From the NCBI RefSeq assembly GCF_030704535.1, contig NC_081810.1:3939501-4003500 (forward strand): a stretch of DNA of 64,000 nt, in the 5' to 3' direction. The notes under the pieces are model-generated. The model made no database searches and was not told where the DNA came from. It saw nothing but the letters and a program-made list of their open reading frames with translations. Position 1 is the first letter of the stretch; every line of letters starts with the position of its first letter. The stretch is from Vitis vinifera (taxonomy: Eukaryota > Streptophyta > Magnoliopsida > Vitales > Vitaceae). This document shows, one piece after another, positions 46,901 to 59,800 of this stretch. A program made the position numbers and the translations under genes.

Positions 46901-48875
46901 GCTAGACAATGGAAATCTTCTCTAATTGTCTAATTGATGCTTCAGTAAACACTCTTTTTAAAATGTTCAGTCAAAGTACCAATATATTTCTATTTATAGG
47001 ATGCCTAATAAGTAAAAATAAGTTGTTTATATTGACACATGGAAAACTAAACCTGTTAGCCTAAACTTATTATAAATGTGATGCATGTCCCAAATTGCCA
47101 ATGGAATGCAAGGACCAGTATCAGAACAAGATGATCACCTCAGCACACGTTGCTTTGTTGCTTAGGCCTTGCCCAAGTATGCATGGCTGCCAAGTTTCCT
47201 GCCTGAGGTCTGGCAGCAGCTGGTCCAGACTAGTGAGGCAACTATCTACGTTCTGAGTTGAATATAATACTCTTTTTTTTCCTCTAGTAAGTAGTAGGAC
47301 AATTTTGAAAATATTTCCTACTTGTACCTTTTTATTTACCATATCCTGTGGTTTATTGATATTATTTTGCTTTACTTGAGTAATAGTGGGGCTGCAATCA
47401 TATATGGTATGAAATTTCTAGGATGCCACTTAATTGATCCATCAGATAGCAAGGATCTCTTATCCAAGTGTTTGAGGATCTTTCTTGCCATCTTAGGTTG
47501 TACTTTCTGTGATTGTGAAATCCAGCCGAAAAGTCACATGTGTGGAACATAAAGGCCATCTGGATATGAGTGATTATCTCATGAAAGCTATAGACACCTG
47601 AAAGTTTACTAGTATGCATGTTTTTTAATTCCAATTTTGTAATTTTCTTTAAAATTTTTAATTGAACTCACACCATTAATAGGCATGTTTTTATGCTGCA
47701 ATCAGCAGAATTGCAGTTGCAATCTTAAGAAACACCTAATAAATTATCGAAGAGTCCATAAAAAATGGAACTAAGAGAATCTTGACTATAGTCATACCTC
47801 AAATGAATGAATGTTTACCATGGCATGTGAACTCAAAGGTTCAACCATTTTTGTAGCAAAACATGCATTTCAGTTGGTGAGTAGTGAGACAGTAAATACA
47901 TCTAATTAGAAGCCTCCTAAGAGTTAACATGGTTTTGTAAAATAATCACTCCCTGCCACTGAAACATCAAAATTTGTTTTCTTTTTTTTTTTCAAAATAG
48001 AAAATAATAATAATGATAATAGTAGTAATAGTAATACCAAATGATAGTTGAAGCTCAGTTGAGTTGTTTTAACTTCTAAGGCAGGCCCAAAGTGGCCATT
48101 GACCTATTGTGATGATCAGTAAGAAAAATGGTTACAAGTTGACATATGAGCATCAATAATTCTGCTCTTGCTGTATTCATCGTCAATGTAAAGGTCACCC
48201 TTCACTCACTGTCAAGGTCAGTTTTTAAACATTAATGATGTAACCCGGACATGTTCTCCTGCCAGGAACTGGACCACCAGTCTATATGTTATTTTTTATG
48301 AATATATAAGCAAGAGAGGTAGTTGATGATCTTATTTGGCAAGAGTTTCAGGGTTTTTAGCCTTTGCAAGTCGAGGACATGTGATTGCATGTATGATATA
48401 TGTTGCCCTAATCTCAGGTGATGTGAAAAAAACAGCAGTGAAAGCTTTACTGAAATTCTAACTGGCTAGTTACCTAATGATAATATATGGGGTATGAGTT
48501 GTACTAATCATAGAAAAGTTATTCACATCTAGTCATCATATAATGCGACATATTGTTCTTAGTAATGCAGTTTTTCCTTTCATCCTCAAATCAACCTTAA
48601 TACTTGTGTGTGCACATGGGTCAAGTCCACTTCATGCACTTGCTTTTATGGAATCCTATTTTCTTACCAAGAAAATGATATAGCACGACATTTCTTGCTC
48701 ACATGTTTTTACTGGTTTTGACACAGGAAACAAACCTACTCTTTGTGTTGCTTGCCCAAAATGCAAACAGCACTTCTGCCTTGATTGTGACATTTATATT
48801 CACGAGAGCCTACACAACTGTCCGGGTTGTGAGAGCTTCAGGCATTCTAAGATAGTAAGTGTTACTGAGGAATGA
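43977..48875 (+). CDS. GTF2H2: General transcription factor IIH subunit 2 (p44/SSL1)
   Basis: Exons 43977-44291, 45137-45598, 46139-46514 and 48727-48875 total 1302 bp (433 aa), in phase. This is the p44 subunit of the TFIIH core, which stimulates the XPD helicase in transcription initiation and nucleotide excision repair. Visible parts: an acidic N-terminus (EEEEEEEDEDEG); a von Willebrand A/Ssl1 domain starting RYLYIVVDLSRAASEMDFKP and running through RIEAF-like helices to CRHLCQETGGSYSVALDE; the zinc-binding segment YTCPRCKARVCELPTECRIC; and the C-terminal RING-like C4C4 region LCVACPKCKQHFCLDCDIYI...NCPGCES. A donor-like gatagtaagtg lies in the last exon (48853), but the in-frame stop 20 bp later gives a sensible C-terminus. 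ATG 43977 is the first in a strong context after the leader intron. Confidence 0.95.
44579..44735. repeat. Two-copy tandem duplication, unit 76 bp
   Basis: ctaatctatgtgtgctttac at 44579 recurs at 44655, and the following sequence to catttgattggtttt is nearly identical. It lies in the first coding intron of GTF2H2. Confidence 0.9.
45696..46030 (-). mobile_element. Short LINE 3'-end fragment with a G-rich (minus: C-rich) tail
   Basis: gaaggatgaggggtccttct and ccactatacaaggagaac match, in order, gaaggatgaggagtcctccc and ccactacacaaggagtct of the LINE in the SIZ1 intron (53340-53430). It is therefore the severely 5'-truncated 3' end of the same family, in antisense orientation within GTF2H2. Where a poly-T (tail) is expected, the plus strand has a run of about 30 G at 45696-45724, broken only by one C and one T. 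Confidence 0.65.
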
Positions 48876-50841
48876 CAGATTACTGCAGCATATTTTTTAT
48901 AATTTGTTTCTGTGGGCCTAAGTCAAGCATAAGCTCATGATATGCATACAAGCTACTGGCCTCAATGTAACACAATCCACAGCATTCAGGGAAAAGCTGC
49001 TATACCCACCGCAATATATCCGTAAGTTGTAAACCAGCTTTGGGCAAAATTTTGTTGCCTTTAGATTGACACTTTAATAGATGGTGAATATGAATTTTCA
49101 TTTGTAATTGTGATTGCTTTATTTAGAATAAATTGAGGTTTTTTTTTCCACTTTGCATTCTCTAGGGTGTTTCACTATGACGATTTTTTTTATTATATAC
49201 CATGGGAAGAAAAAAAAGGGAACTAGGAATTTGCACTGGTCTTATTGCTTCCAAACGAGAAATTACAATGGGCAATCTTTGGTTGTCAAGGTTAGGATTT
49301 GATCTAGTGAAAAATGAGGTATTGATCAGTCATAGGCACTTAGAAACACTCTAGTGTAGCTTGTTAGGGCTTAATGATCATTGGGAGTGTTCTCTTTCTT
49401 AGAGCCATGAGAATTGTCTTACAAATTCAGGATTATTACTTGATATTGTGTGGTCTCAAATCAACGTCTATTTGGTCCGAACAGGAAAAAATAAAAAAAA
49501 ACCCTCAATTTAGGGTACAAAAAGATAGAGCCATCTGGGACCAGCTTGCCAACATTGGCACAAGCAGCAGAGGTGCAATTTTTATGTGCAAGAGAAGCAC
49601 CAAGTGGAAGCTACCAATTTACATTTTTAGTGGATGACTCCCACTTACATTTCCCTAGGGCAAATAGAAAAAAATCTAGTAACATAGGCATATGATATGC
49701 AGGTAAACCAATTTCTTTTACATACCTAACTAGGGGGGAGGGAGGGGGTTGGGAGGGGAATTAAGCAATATTGCATTTTACATGTAACATAAGCAACCTC
49801 ATTTTCAGTTGATGTTGGTGGGTACTGGAAGGTTCTCCCTTTTATGAAATGACTTAGTGGTTGAGGGTGGGTGGTTTTGTTGGTTTCATACACGGACATC
49901 TAGTTTCCTTATGGCTAATCTCTCTTTTCATATTCGGAATTCCTCTGGGAGTGACGTGCATTATGTTTTAATTTCTTTTGCCATCAGGGAATGGCTCTGC
50001 TAAGGAAAAAGCCAACTTCTGCGATTTACGCCTGGCAGGACGGCTCTTAATGGCACAAATAGAATCATCCATCCATGCTATGACCATATGCCCTATGCCA
50101 ATATCAATAATCAGGCTTAAGGATTCAATTAAACTTCTCTAATCTTTTGAGGCCACAACCATTCATATACAAAAATAAAATTTTCTCGAGTATTGGCACT
50201 GCGGATAAAGAAAAGTTGAGCATGAAAAATAAATGTTTCTCTATAAATATCTGAATCTGAGATGGTGAAGGCATTTTTACAATCTAATGTGCTGTGATGA
50301 TAAAACAGACAAAAAGGGCATTATATCTTGTGTTACTGAAAGGGACTACCCTTCTACACCCAAAGGTTTACCCAATGGATTCACTTTTCGGTTTCCAGTC
50401 AAATGACTAATGTACAATTTTCCAGCACTGGACCTGCAGATCTTCATTGACAAAAAGGGCAAAAGAATTTGTAGCAGCCCTGTTACAACAAATGCTATTA
50501 GAAACATGGCTTGCATCAACCATCTACACGCAAGGTTGAAAATAATTTTGGGGGATTATGCCTCACCAATAGCAAGAAATTCCGCAGGTGCCGGCACATT
50601 TGTTCTTTAAAAGCGTCCACGTTTCTTAGTGTCCTGTGCATGCCTAGCACCCGTATTCAGGCTTGGCACTTCTTGATGATGAAAACCTTCAAAGCTTTCT
50701 TCTAAATATAAACCGAGTTGATAATAAGAGATGGGTCAACATATCACTCCAGGAAATGTCCTCTTCACAAGGGGAGGGGTTATATCCGGTAGCATCTCCA
50801 ATAATTTTCAAGAGGGCTACGGTAATGCTCAGCAAACAACT
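48876..50841. other. Convergent 3' spacer between GTF2H2 and SIZ1
   Basis: Holds the GTF2H2 3' UTR on the left and the SIZ1 3' UTR (read on minus, about 50350-50841) on the right. Short ORFs at 50410-50992 are antisense or UTR accidents. No RNA gene or transposon is recognised. Confidence 0.5.
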
Positions 50842-53800
50842 CTACTCAGAATCTGAGTCAATCGAAAGATACAGCCTTGGCCTCACAGAGCGTCGCTGGC
50901 GAGGGAACGAAAAAGGGCTATCTGATCGTTGCCTGCTACTTGTCTTGTCAGATCTACCATCATTCATACCAAGAAGCAAAGAAGCTGCATGAGAAAAAAT
51001 CAGCCTCACCACATTTAGAAGAACATGAAAAAAAAGTATGCAAAAGAGAGGATTGCCCCTTTCACTGCCTGCAGAGTAACCTACTTGTTTGTAAACACAT
51101 TAATGTAGCATTCTGAAAATTCAAATTATAATGTTATATCTCTATCTCCCAGATCAGTAAGATGGCTAGAAAGACACACATCCCACCCTAGATATATCGG
51201 TCTGGAATCCCTTGGTAAAAAACATGTGCTGGGTAAAATGGTTTATAACACTGGGAGACAAAACTCCACTGGTGACACCAATCACCTTGTTCTTTAACTC
51301 GAGATGTGGGCATGCACCAATCATGAAGCATCCATGTTCATAGCTCATGATGTGTTTTCTTAAAACCAAATATATGCATATAGTATTTGCAAGTAAAAAG
51401 GGAACAAACCAGTGTCAGCCAAAGAATCCATGTCACCATCTTTGGATGGTAATTGCTGTCTGGTATTCAATCCATTTGCAGCTGGAGATTCAGCATGACC
51501 CCCACTGCTACCCCCAAGCCTCAGAGAAATCCAATCATCAGGTCGGCTACCATTTGACACATCAGCTTGATTTCTCAAATCGGTAGGCACTGATGCATCG
51601 GAGGGCCTTGTAGGAAGAAATATTTGAAGAGATGGGTCATCCCCACCAAAGGCCAACGGATTATCAACCAAGCCATCATTCATGTCGGTATCAGTACGAC
51701 CAATGGAAGGATCAGGAACTAGAGCAGCAGATCCCATGACAACCTCCGGACCCAATGTGTAGCCATTCATTGATGTGGGACAGTTGATGGGATTATGCTG
51801 CAAATCAGCTAAAGCATCTGAGACATCTGTATCTGTACCAAAAAATTGGAAACCAGGGCCTGGTTGAGTACCAGGAGGTAATGGCCAGAGGGATCCAGAC
51901 ATCCCAAAATCATCATCGGCAGTACTAAAAAGACCCAAGCATGAACTCCCACCAGGCCCAGCAGTGGGATCTTCTGCATATGAATCCGGAATACCAGTAG
52001 GAATCGAGAAATTAATCCCACCAGCATCAGCTCTACTGTTGTTGTAAAGGGTTCCAGAAGACATCAAAGTGTCATTCTCTTCTTCTGAATCACTGAGAAC
52101 AATAAGCTCTGTATCCCCCATTGGTGCAGGAGTATTTCGCTCTGGAAATGCATAGGCATTGTTGTCTATGTTTAGAGAAATGGAATCAAGCTCAATCCCG
52201 GGGTTGGTGGAAAAATCATAATTCCCACCACCATCCTGATTTACACTCGGATCCTCACCATCCCTACCACTTCCAGTGGCACTGCTGCTCATTGGGATAA
52301 CTTGCTGACCAGGGTCTTCAAACTTTTCTTGTAGTCTATTACAAGTGAGGGTATTCATTTCATCAGGTTTGCTAACTTCCCAAACCCCATTGCGATTCTT
52401 AATTTGGAGTTTCAAACTGGAATGACATTCTGAAATTCCTTCCTGTTTGATTTGCTTCAACACATCCATTTTTGGTTTAAATTCTCCCTCAGCAAGGGGA
52501 CAGAGAGTACCATCAGCATTGTGCCACTGTGCTAGAATCCCACGTTCATTCTCAGGCTTTACACGCCAACAACCATCAGGCTTCACTTGTATCTCAGTTA
52601 CATCTTCTCCACAAGACTGCATCTGTCCCACAGAAACAAGGAAAAAGAAAATAAATAAATAAAGATCTTCAATACCTACCTGTTCAATTAACTCCAGAGG
52701 AAACTAGTCAAACTCAGTAGCTCCACAAAGAAGAACATTACCGAGGATGTGATGCGATTGAAATATGGATCAATGATAACATTCTCTAGAGAATAGTTCT
52801 TGAGACAAATGGGACATTGCCACTGTAAACAAAGTACAATGCTTGCTCAGAAACACAAAATTGCTAGAAGAAAATAAAAGAAACAAATCTGGCAATCTGT
52901 CACTTGCCTTCCTAGAACGTTGGTTCATTTCCACAAAAATTTCAAGATCAAAACAGCCCATGTGAGCACAAGGTTTGAATCTTCCAGCAACCTTCATTCT
53001 TGAACCACTCATCTGTAATTTACATGTATGAGTAAAAATATATGATTCCAAAAGTAATCAGGTTACATAAAAGCATTGCAACAAAAGTTATTGGGTTTTC
53101 TGCATCAAAAACAATGCTGTTTAACCCCCATTCCCCGACCCACATATGCAAGGGAGATTAAGTGAAAATAACTTTATCAAATTAAAGAATTTTTACCCAG
53201 GCCACAGGACAGGTAAAAAAACAAAGGGCAACTTGAATGGTACGCGTTTGCATCCATCCTTGCAACCATAAGCCTTTTTTTTTTTTTTTTTTGGTTGGGG
53301 GGGTGGGGGAAGGAATTAAAAGCAGAAGATGTATTTATTAAGATTAAAAGGAATAGGAGAAGGATGAGGAGTCCTCCCCACAATTACAAAATATGATTGA
53401 ACTCCTCCACTACACAAGGAGTCTAAAGTGTTTAGACTACAACATAAAATACAAAGCTGTCATCTCCTCAAATCTTAAATAAGCTCCTTTCAATGGTGTC
53501 CACACACTTTTGATCTACACACCAACATCAATTGAGTTGAACAACATTGAGAGGAATGTCTTTAAAAGCCTCAATACATGAGGTCCAAAAAGAGCAATAG
53601 AAGTGAAGGAAATCACACCACCTTTCTGCTGTCCTCCACTTATCCTAAAAAATTATAGCATTTCTTTCTCATCATGCAATCCAAAGCAATATGAGACAAG
53701 CAATTTACCAAAAAGTCTTGTGAAGCTCTCCAAACCCCTATATGAAATGACCATCATATCGCATATGCTCCTAGGGGGTACCCAATCAATCCTAACTTGT

Positions 53801-56800
53801 CAAAATAGACATTTAAAGTCCCAAAGTTATCGAACAATGCAGAAAGAGATGGTCAATCACCTCCCCACTCCCCTTATATGAAAGGCACCATTCAGGATTA
53901 AGGGATTTGAAAGGTCTTCTCAACTGTAACATGTTGTTGGTATTTATCTTCTTATGTGTCACTAACCAAGCAAAGGCCTTAACCTTAAATGAGGATTCAG
54001 ATTTCCATATAAATTCAACTAGAGAGAAAGTAACTATATTTGATGTATTGGACAAATCCAAGAAGAATAATTTAATTGAGAATAATCTTGAAGAGGTTAA
54101 TGACCATGCTCTCGCATCTAGGGTGGATGAAGACAAGTGCACACAAGTGAGGGATGACATAGGTCTTTCAAGGTTCTTAATCTCCAGATTCGTAAGGGTG
54201 CGATGGAAAGAAGTGATCAAGAATAGCTGAAATGGTGGGATTTTTAACAGTAACAACTCTCTATAAGGACTTGAAAATTGTGAATACAAAAGCTGGTCCC
54301 CCCATTACAAACCCTTCCCAAAACGAATTTTCATCCATTCACCCCCATAAAGTGAGTGTGACTAGAAGGGGCATTGATATGACCATTTGACTACAATGTT
54401 GGCGTCTCATCCATGAGGATATGTCCCATAAAAGCGCATAATAATCTAATGCCAAAGGGCAAAACTTTCCTTACAGAACCTTCAAAGCCATGTTCCTAAG
54501 AAAACATGATTCTTCAAAGAGATCAACCTGAATCCCAAACCTCTAGACTCCTTAGGCTCATACACTAGGTCCCAATCAATTACATGATCTTTTTTACCCT
54601 CCCAACTCCTGATCAAAGAAAATCCCTTTGCAATTTCTCAATCTCAAATGCTACTAACACTGGAATTTTGAAAAGAGATAAGAAATAGTAAGGGATGTGG
54701 GACAAGTATGACATAATTAGAGTTATTCTACCCTTAAGAGACAAAAAGGCTTTTTTTCCATCCAATTTGCTCGAAACCTTGTCAATCACTAGATCCCAAA
54801 ACACACTTGTCTTCAAATTCCCCCTTAATGGAAGACCCAAGTAAGTTAAAGGCCAACTTGAAATTTTGCATTCAAACGCCAAAGCCAACATGATCCAATC
54901 TTGACTTATTTTGATACTGGATAGAGTGCTCTCGAGTAAATTGATCTTTAGCCCTGATGCACTCCCAAAAACCAATAGGATTAATCTAAGGGTTTGCAGA
55001 TATTCCATAGACAAGATATCATTTGCAAATTGTAAATCAGAAACTCTAGTCCTATCCCTGCTCCACTAGGAATCACTCTAATAGACCACTCTGCTCCACT
55101 CTCAGCATCATCCTACTTAAAACATCAGCTGCTATAGTAAAAGGGAATGGGAAAGACGATCTCCTTGTCTTAACAATTTGGATGTCTTGACCCATCCCTT
55201 GGAATTTTCGTTGACCAAAACCTCAAAACTTGTTGAGGACAAGCAACCCATCATCCAAGACCACCATCTTTTACTAAACCCTTTTCCCTCAAGTAAGTGA
55301 TCCAAAAAAGCCTAATCCACATAGTCATTTGTCTTCTCAAAATCTATTTTAAAGACTACCCCATCCCTTATCGATCACCTTTTCTCATCCACTAATTCAC
55401 TAGTAATCAAAACTACATCCAAAATTCGCCTGCCCCAACAAAAGCTCCCGATGAGATGTATATGGTTTCATGGAAGCATTGAAGCACCAACACAAAAATT
55501 TCACATAAACAACCACCGATTGGTAATTGGGTGTAATAACCGTGTGCGACTAATTACATATATAATATATAAATTTTTTTAGCATAAAAGAATTCAGGAA
55601 TGAAAATCACATGATTGAGCACAAGGACAGAGGCAGTTGAAAATATCAAATTACACCTGAGAGGAGCATGATGGGTGATACTAAAGGCTTCATTCCATTT
55701 GTAATGGCTCATGAACCAATTGAAAAGGCTAAATGTAGTCATTACGACTAGTCTGATAACTGATAAAGAATATCATGTGGCAACCACTAACTCATCAATC
55801 CAGATGGGCTTCACTTAGCAAAGATAAAGTCTGCCACAAAGGTTTTTCTAAACGCGTTAAATTGATGAATTAAAACACATGTATAATGGTGGTTACCTTC
55901 ATTAACCAAAAGAAAATTCAATAACTGAAAGTTGAGAGATATTAGTGTGGGAGAGTCTTCCTAACCCCTAACTAAACTAATGAATTGAGAAGCTTAAAAT
56001 ACACCAAGAAATCAACAGTAACATGGCAAATCACACCATAATGATGGAAATGACAAATTATCCTTCGTCAGTTGAAGCCACAATTGCAAAGGGGCAACCA
56101 CATGATTGCTGAAAAATTGAATATTATTGATAAGGAAAATGAAAGCACCAGTTTTCCCTCCAAACATAACTTTGATAAGGTATTGACAGTTGCACATCAT
56201 CGAATTATGCAACCTCATCTAATCAGCCTTTGATACACCAGCAGGAAATTCCTCAGATCAACAACAGAAGGAAACCTCCAGGAAGCTTATTATAGATACT
56301 GTTTCTACTAACATCCTCTAGATAGACAGTGGACTCTTCAAGAATTTATTGAGCTAGGAGTGCAGTACGAGGAGAATATCACATAAGATAAATGAGTGAT
56401 ATTTCCTTTGGGACAGTGCATAGCTTGATTGCTCAACATATTTGAATATATAAAGATGATGCATGGTTGTTTTTCACACACACAGCATTACTTACAGGAC
56501 ATCGTAGATTGACAGTAAAGAAATCTGCAACCACTTCCAGGTCACTGTCACTATCAGCATTATCAGTTGCACCTCCACCACCAATGCAACGACGAACACG
56601 AGCCAGCGCATCTTCAAAACGCTCACCATCTGATTCTTTAGGAATCAAGCTTAAAATCTACAAAAGATGTAAAGAACTAACATGATCACATATAACAAGG
56701 AAATAAAAAAATAAAAAACTCACATCTTGATGCAAAAGTAAAGCAGAAATTCATGTAAAAACAGCCTAAACCTGAAGATTTAATTCTAGAAAATGCAATA

Positions 56801-59800
56801 ATGTCAATAAATCATTTAATTGACGCATAGTAAAATAAAAATAAAAATACAATTTAAACAATCATTTAAATTTTACATGCTTGATCACTCATCAGGGCAC
56901 ATGAACTTTGTGAAATACGAATGTAATGGATAACTGCTATCAAATATGACCACCTAATGTGACCCACAAAATATAGATTTCCTCAATTGCTACCTATTAT
57001 TATTATTATTGATAGGCGATCAAACAGGGGCCCGACAGTGAGGCACAACACAGGGACACAAAAAGTGCACAGAGCACAAACATGAACAGTAATAAAACGC
57101 ACACTGGTTCCCAGTAACAGCTCAACCCAACTCACCGAACTGCAACTAATCAATTAAATCTAACAAATATTCCATCCATGAAGGCATCCAACAATGAGAC
57201 CTTTGACCATTTCAGCAAAGATCACCAATGCATCTTTAAGAATAAAGTGACTGCTCTACACCTTCAAAATTCCTTAACTATGCTTTTTCCATAAACACAG
57301 AAGATACTTAAAAGGGGCCACCTGCCTCACTTTTGGCTTGCACTTTTGCTTGAACTTTTCAATCCAACTTGACAGTATCTCTTTTATCGAGAAAGGAAGG
57401 TAAACACAGTTAATGGGAGACCAGAGATATAGAAAAACAAGATCCATAAACAGGACTCATGATCAAAGACAGTTCCTTTCCTCAAGAACCCACCAAAATC
57501 CTCAATGTAGAACACAAGGACTCCTCATGTCAACAATCTGCTCCCTCTACTTTCCCCAACCCAGGATGCCAAAAATTTGTCCAAACCTTCACATTTTGCC
57601 CCTTCCCTAAAATACATTCATGAAAAAATTAATGATGTCTAACCTGCACCGCACTTACACAAATGTTTGCTAATCTATTACCAAACCAATTTGAATAAGA
57701 AATCAATGAAAAATGAACTATAGATCATTAACAAAACATTGGACTCTTTCAGACCAATTACAAGATAAAATTTTTATAAAATATCTCTATTTTTTTTTTT
57801 TTGATAGGTATAAAATTGTTATAAAATATCTCTATGATTACTCTTCCAGTTACCACAAGCCATAATTGAAGAAACTAGTACAAGAAATGGGAAAGATGAA
57901 AGCCTCAAAAAATATATTCATTCAAAAAGGACCTTAAGTTAGGACTCAAGTGGTAAGGGGTTGGAGTGAAGATGTGAGAGGTTCCAAGTTTGAGTCCGAA
58001 TAAGGACAATTTAAAAATAATATAAGAATTAAAGAAAAAAATCTGGCCTATAAACAAAAAAGTTTCATTCAAAGAATTGGAAATACCTGTTGAACAGTTC
58101 GCCGCTTTACAATTCTAACCCCTAAACAGAAAATACGAGCATCGCATCCCGTTAAGGAAATCTTATTAATTCCATCTTTGGTACATGGTGTGATCTGATT
58201 ACACCAAACCAAAACCAATTAAAAATGTAAGCATGTTCATCACCTATAGTAAAGTAAAAGAGAGGAGAGTAGAATATGTAAAACACAAGTATCGGTGCCC
58301 ATGTATAGCAATTCATAAAAATGGTTAGTACATGAAACAAATATAAAATATGACAATCTACAAAATAAATGGGAACACTTCTGCTTGTATGGAGCCAAAC
58401 ACTCACAACAGGTCCGTCATCACGCCCATTAGCACCTAGCAACTGTGAGCCAGGTCTATTGATAGCACGAACTGCCATACCTGAAAGTTAAAACACGATA
58501 AAATGTAATAAAGGAATTAGCTTAAGAGTAAGAGAAACAATCAAACTGGAAAAACATGCATCAGAATCTGCAGAAACCATTAAAAACCCAAGCATGTGGC
58601 TCAACAAATAAAAAATAAATAACATGAAACCACACAAATGGTAGGCATGCAGAGCCTTGGTTTTATTTTATTTAGGTAAATTATTATCCCCATTTGGGAC
58701 TTGAACCTAGAACCTCCCACAAACCCTCTCCAACCCTTTACCACTTGAGGGCACATGCAGCGCCTTGTAATATTGATAAGAACATAAATATTCTAGTGAT
58801 ACCATAAGTTGATATGTCTTTCAAATGCTTAAAACTCTCAAACTCACAAAAGAGAACTATAATAAGAAAAAATAAAAAATAAAAAGCAATTTCAGCTATT
58901 TATCTGTAGTGATGTATCACTTAATGAGTGGAATCAAAGATCAGTTGGCATACCATTGACTTGTAGGTCTGCATATTGTGGCCACTGCATCCTAAATGAA
59001 ACCTTGTCATTAAGGAGAATACACCAAGCCTAAAAAATAATTTCAACATAAAGAAACAATCAGAACATCTATAACTCAATACAAATCATAAATTCACCAG
59101 ACATCATTTAAGGCACTAACCAACCTGAACATCATACTCATGTTTTGATACCATGTCTCTGTCAGCCCTTGTGAGATGAAATGTTTTCTCAACACTCTGC
59201 ACTGGGTTTGTACTGGAAATTTTGTAAATAAAAGAATCAATATAAAAAGGGGAAGACTATGGAGGCAAAAGAACACACAGCACATAAAGGACATATTAGG
59301 CATCCAATAGAAGTTACATACACCAAAACTTTAAGCATGGAAACTAATAGTCCTAGGAGAAGTAGCAAAACCAGTTATATCGTTTCTTCAAGACACGTTG
59401 GAAAACTGTTTAATTAGGACTCAGGACCTACAACAGAAAGGCCTTCTATTAAACCACACACCCAATCCAACCCAGCCATGTGCAGTACAAACCAACAGCA
59501 TAAATAATAATAAAAGAACAGAAGAAATACAAGAAGAAATACCACTCACAAAATCAACAGAATAAGAACATATTTGTCTGTCCACTTTAATAGAAAAGAC
59601 TACAAAAATCTACATAATTGGCTCTGCTAAATGCCTCAATTAACATCCAGCACAAGCAGAATGAAACAAACTGATTATATCCATCCAATTTGAAGCAAGC
59701 TTCCACTTAACCCACCAAATACAGGTTGGAATACAAAATCTGTCACCCCTTGCAAATAACACTACCAAAATGAAGAGACAAATATGTTAACAAAATTCCT

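Noticed and set aside
53907-54230. Plus-strand 107-aa open frame
   Set aside because: It is the antisense shadow of the LINE zf-RVT region that reads on minus.
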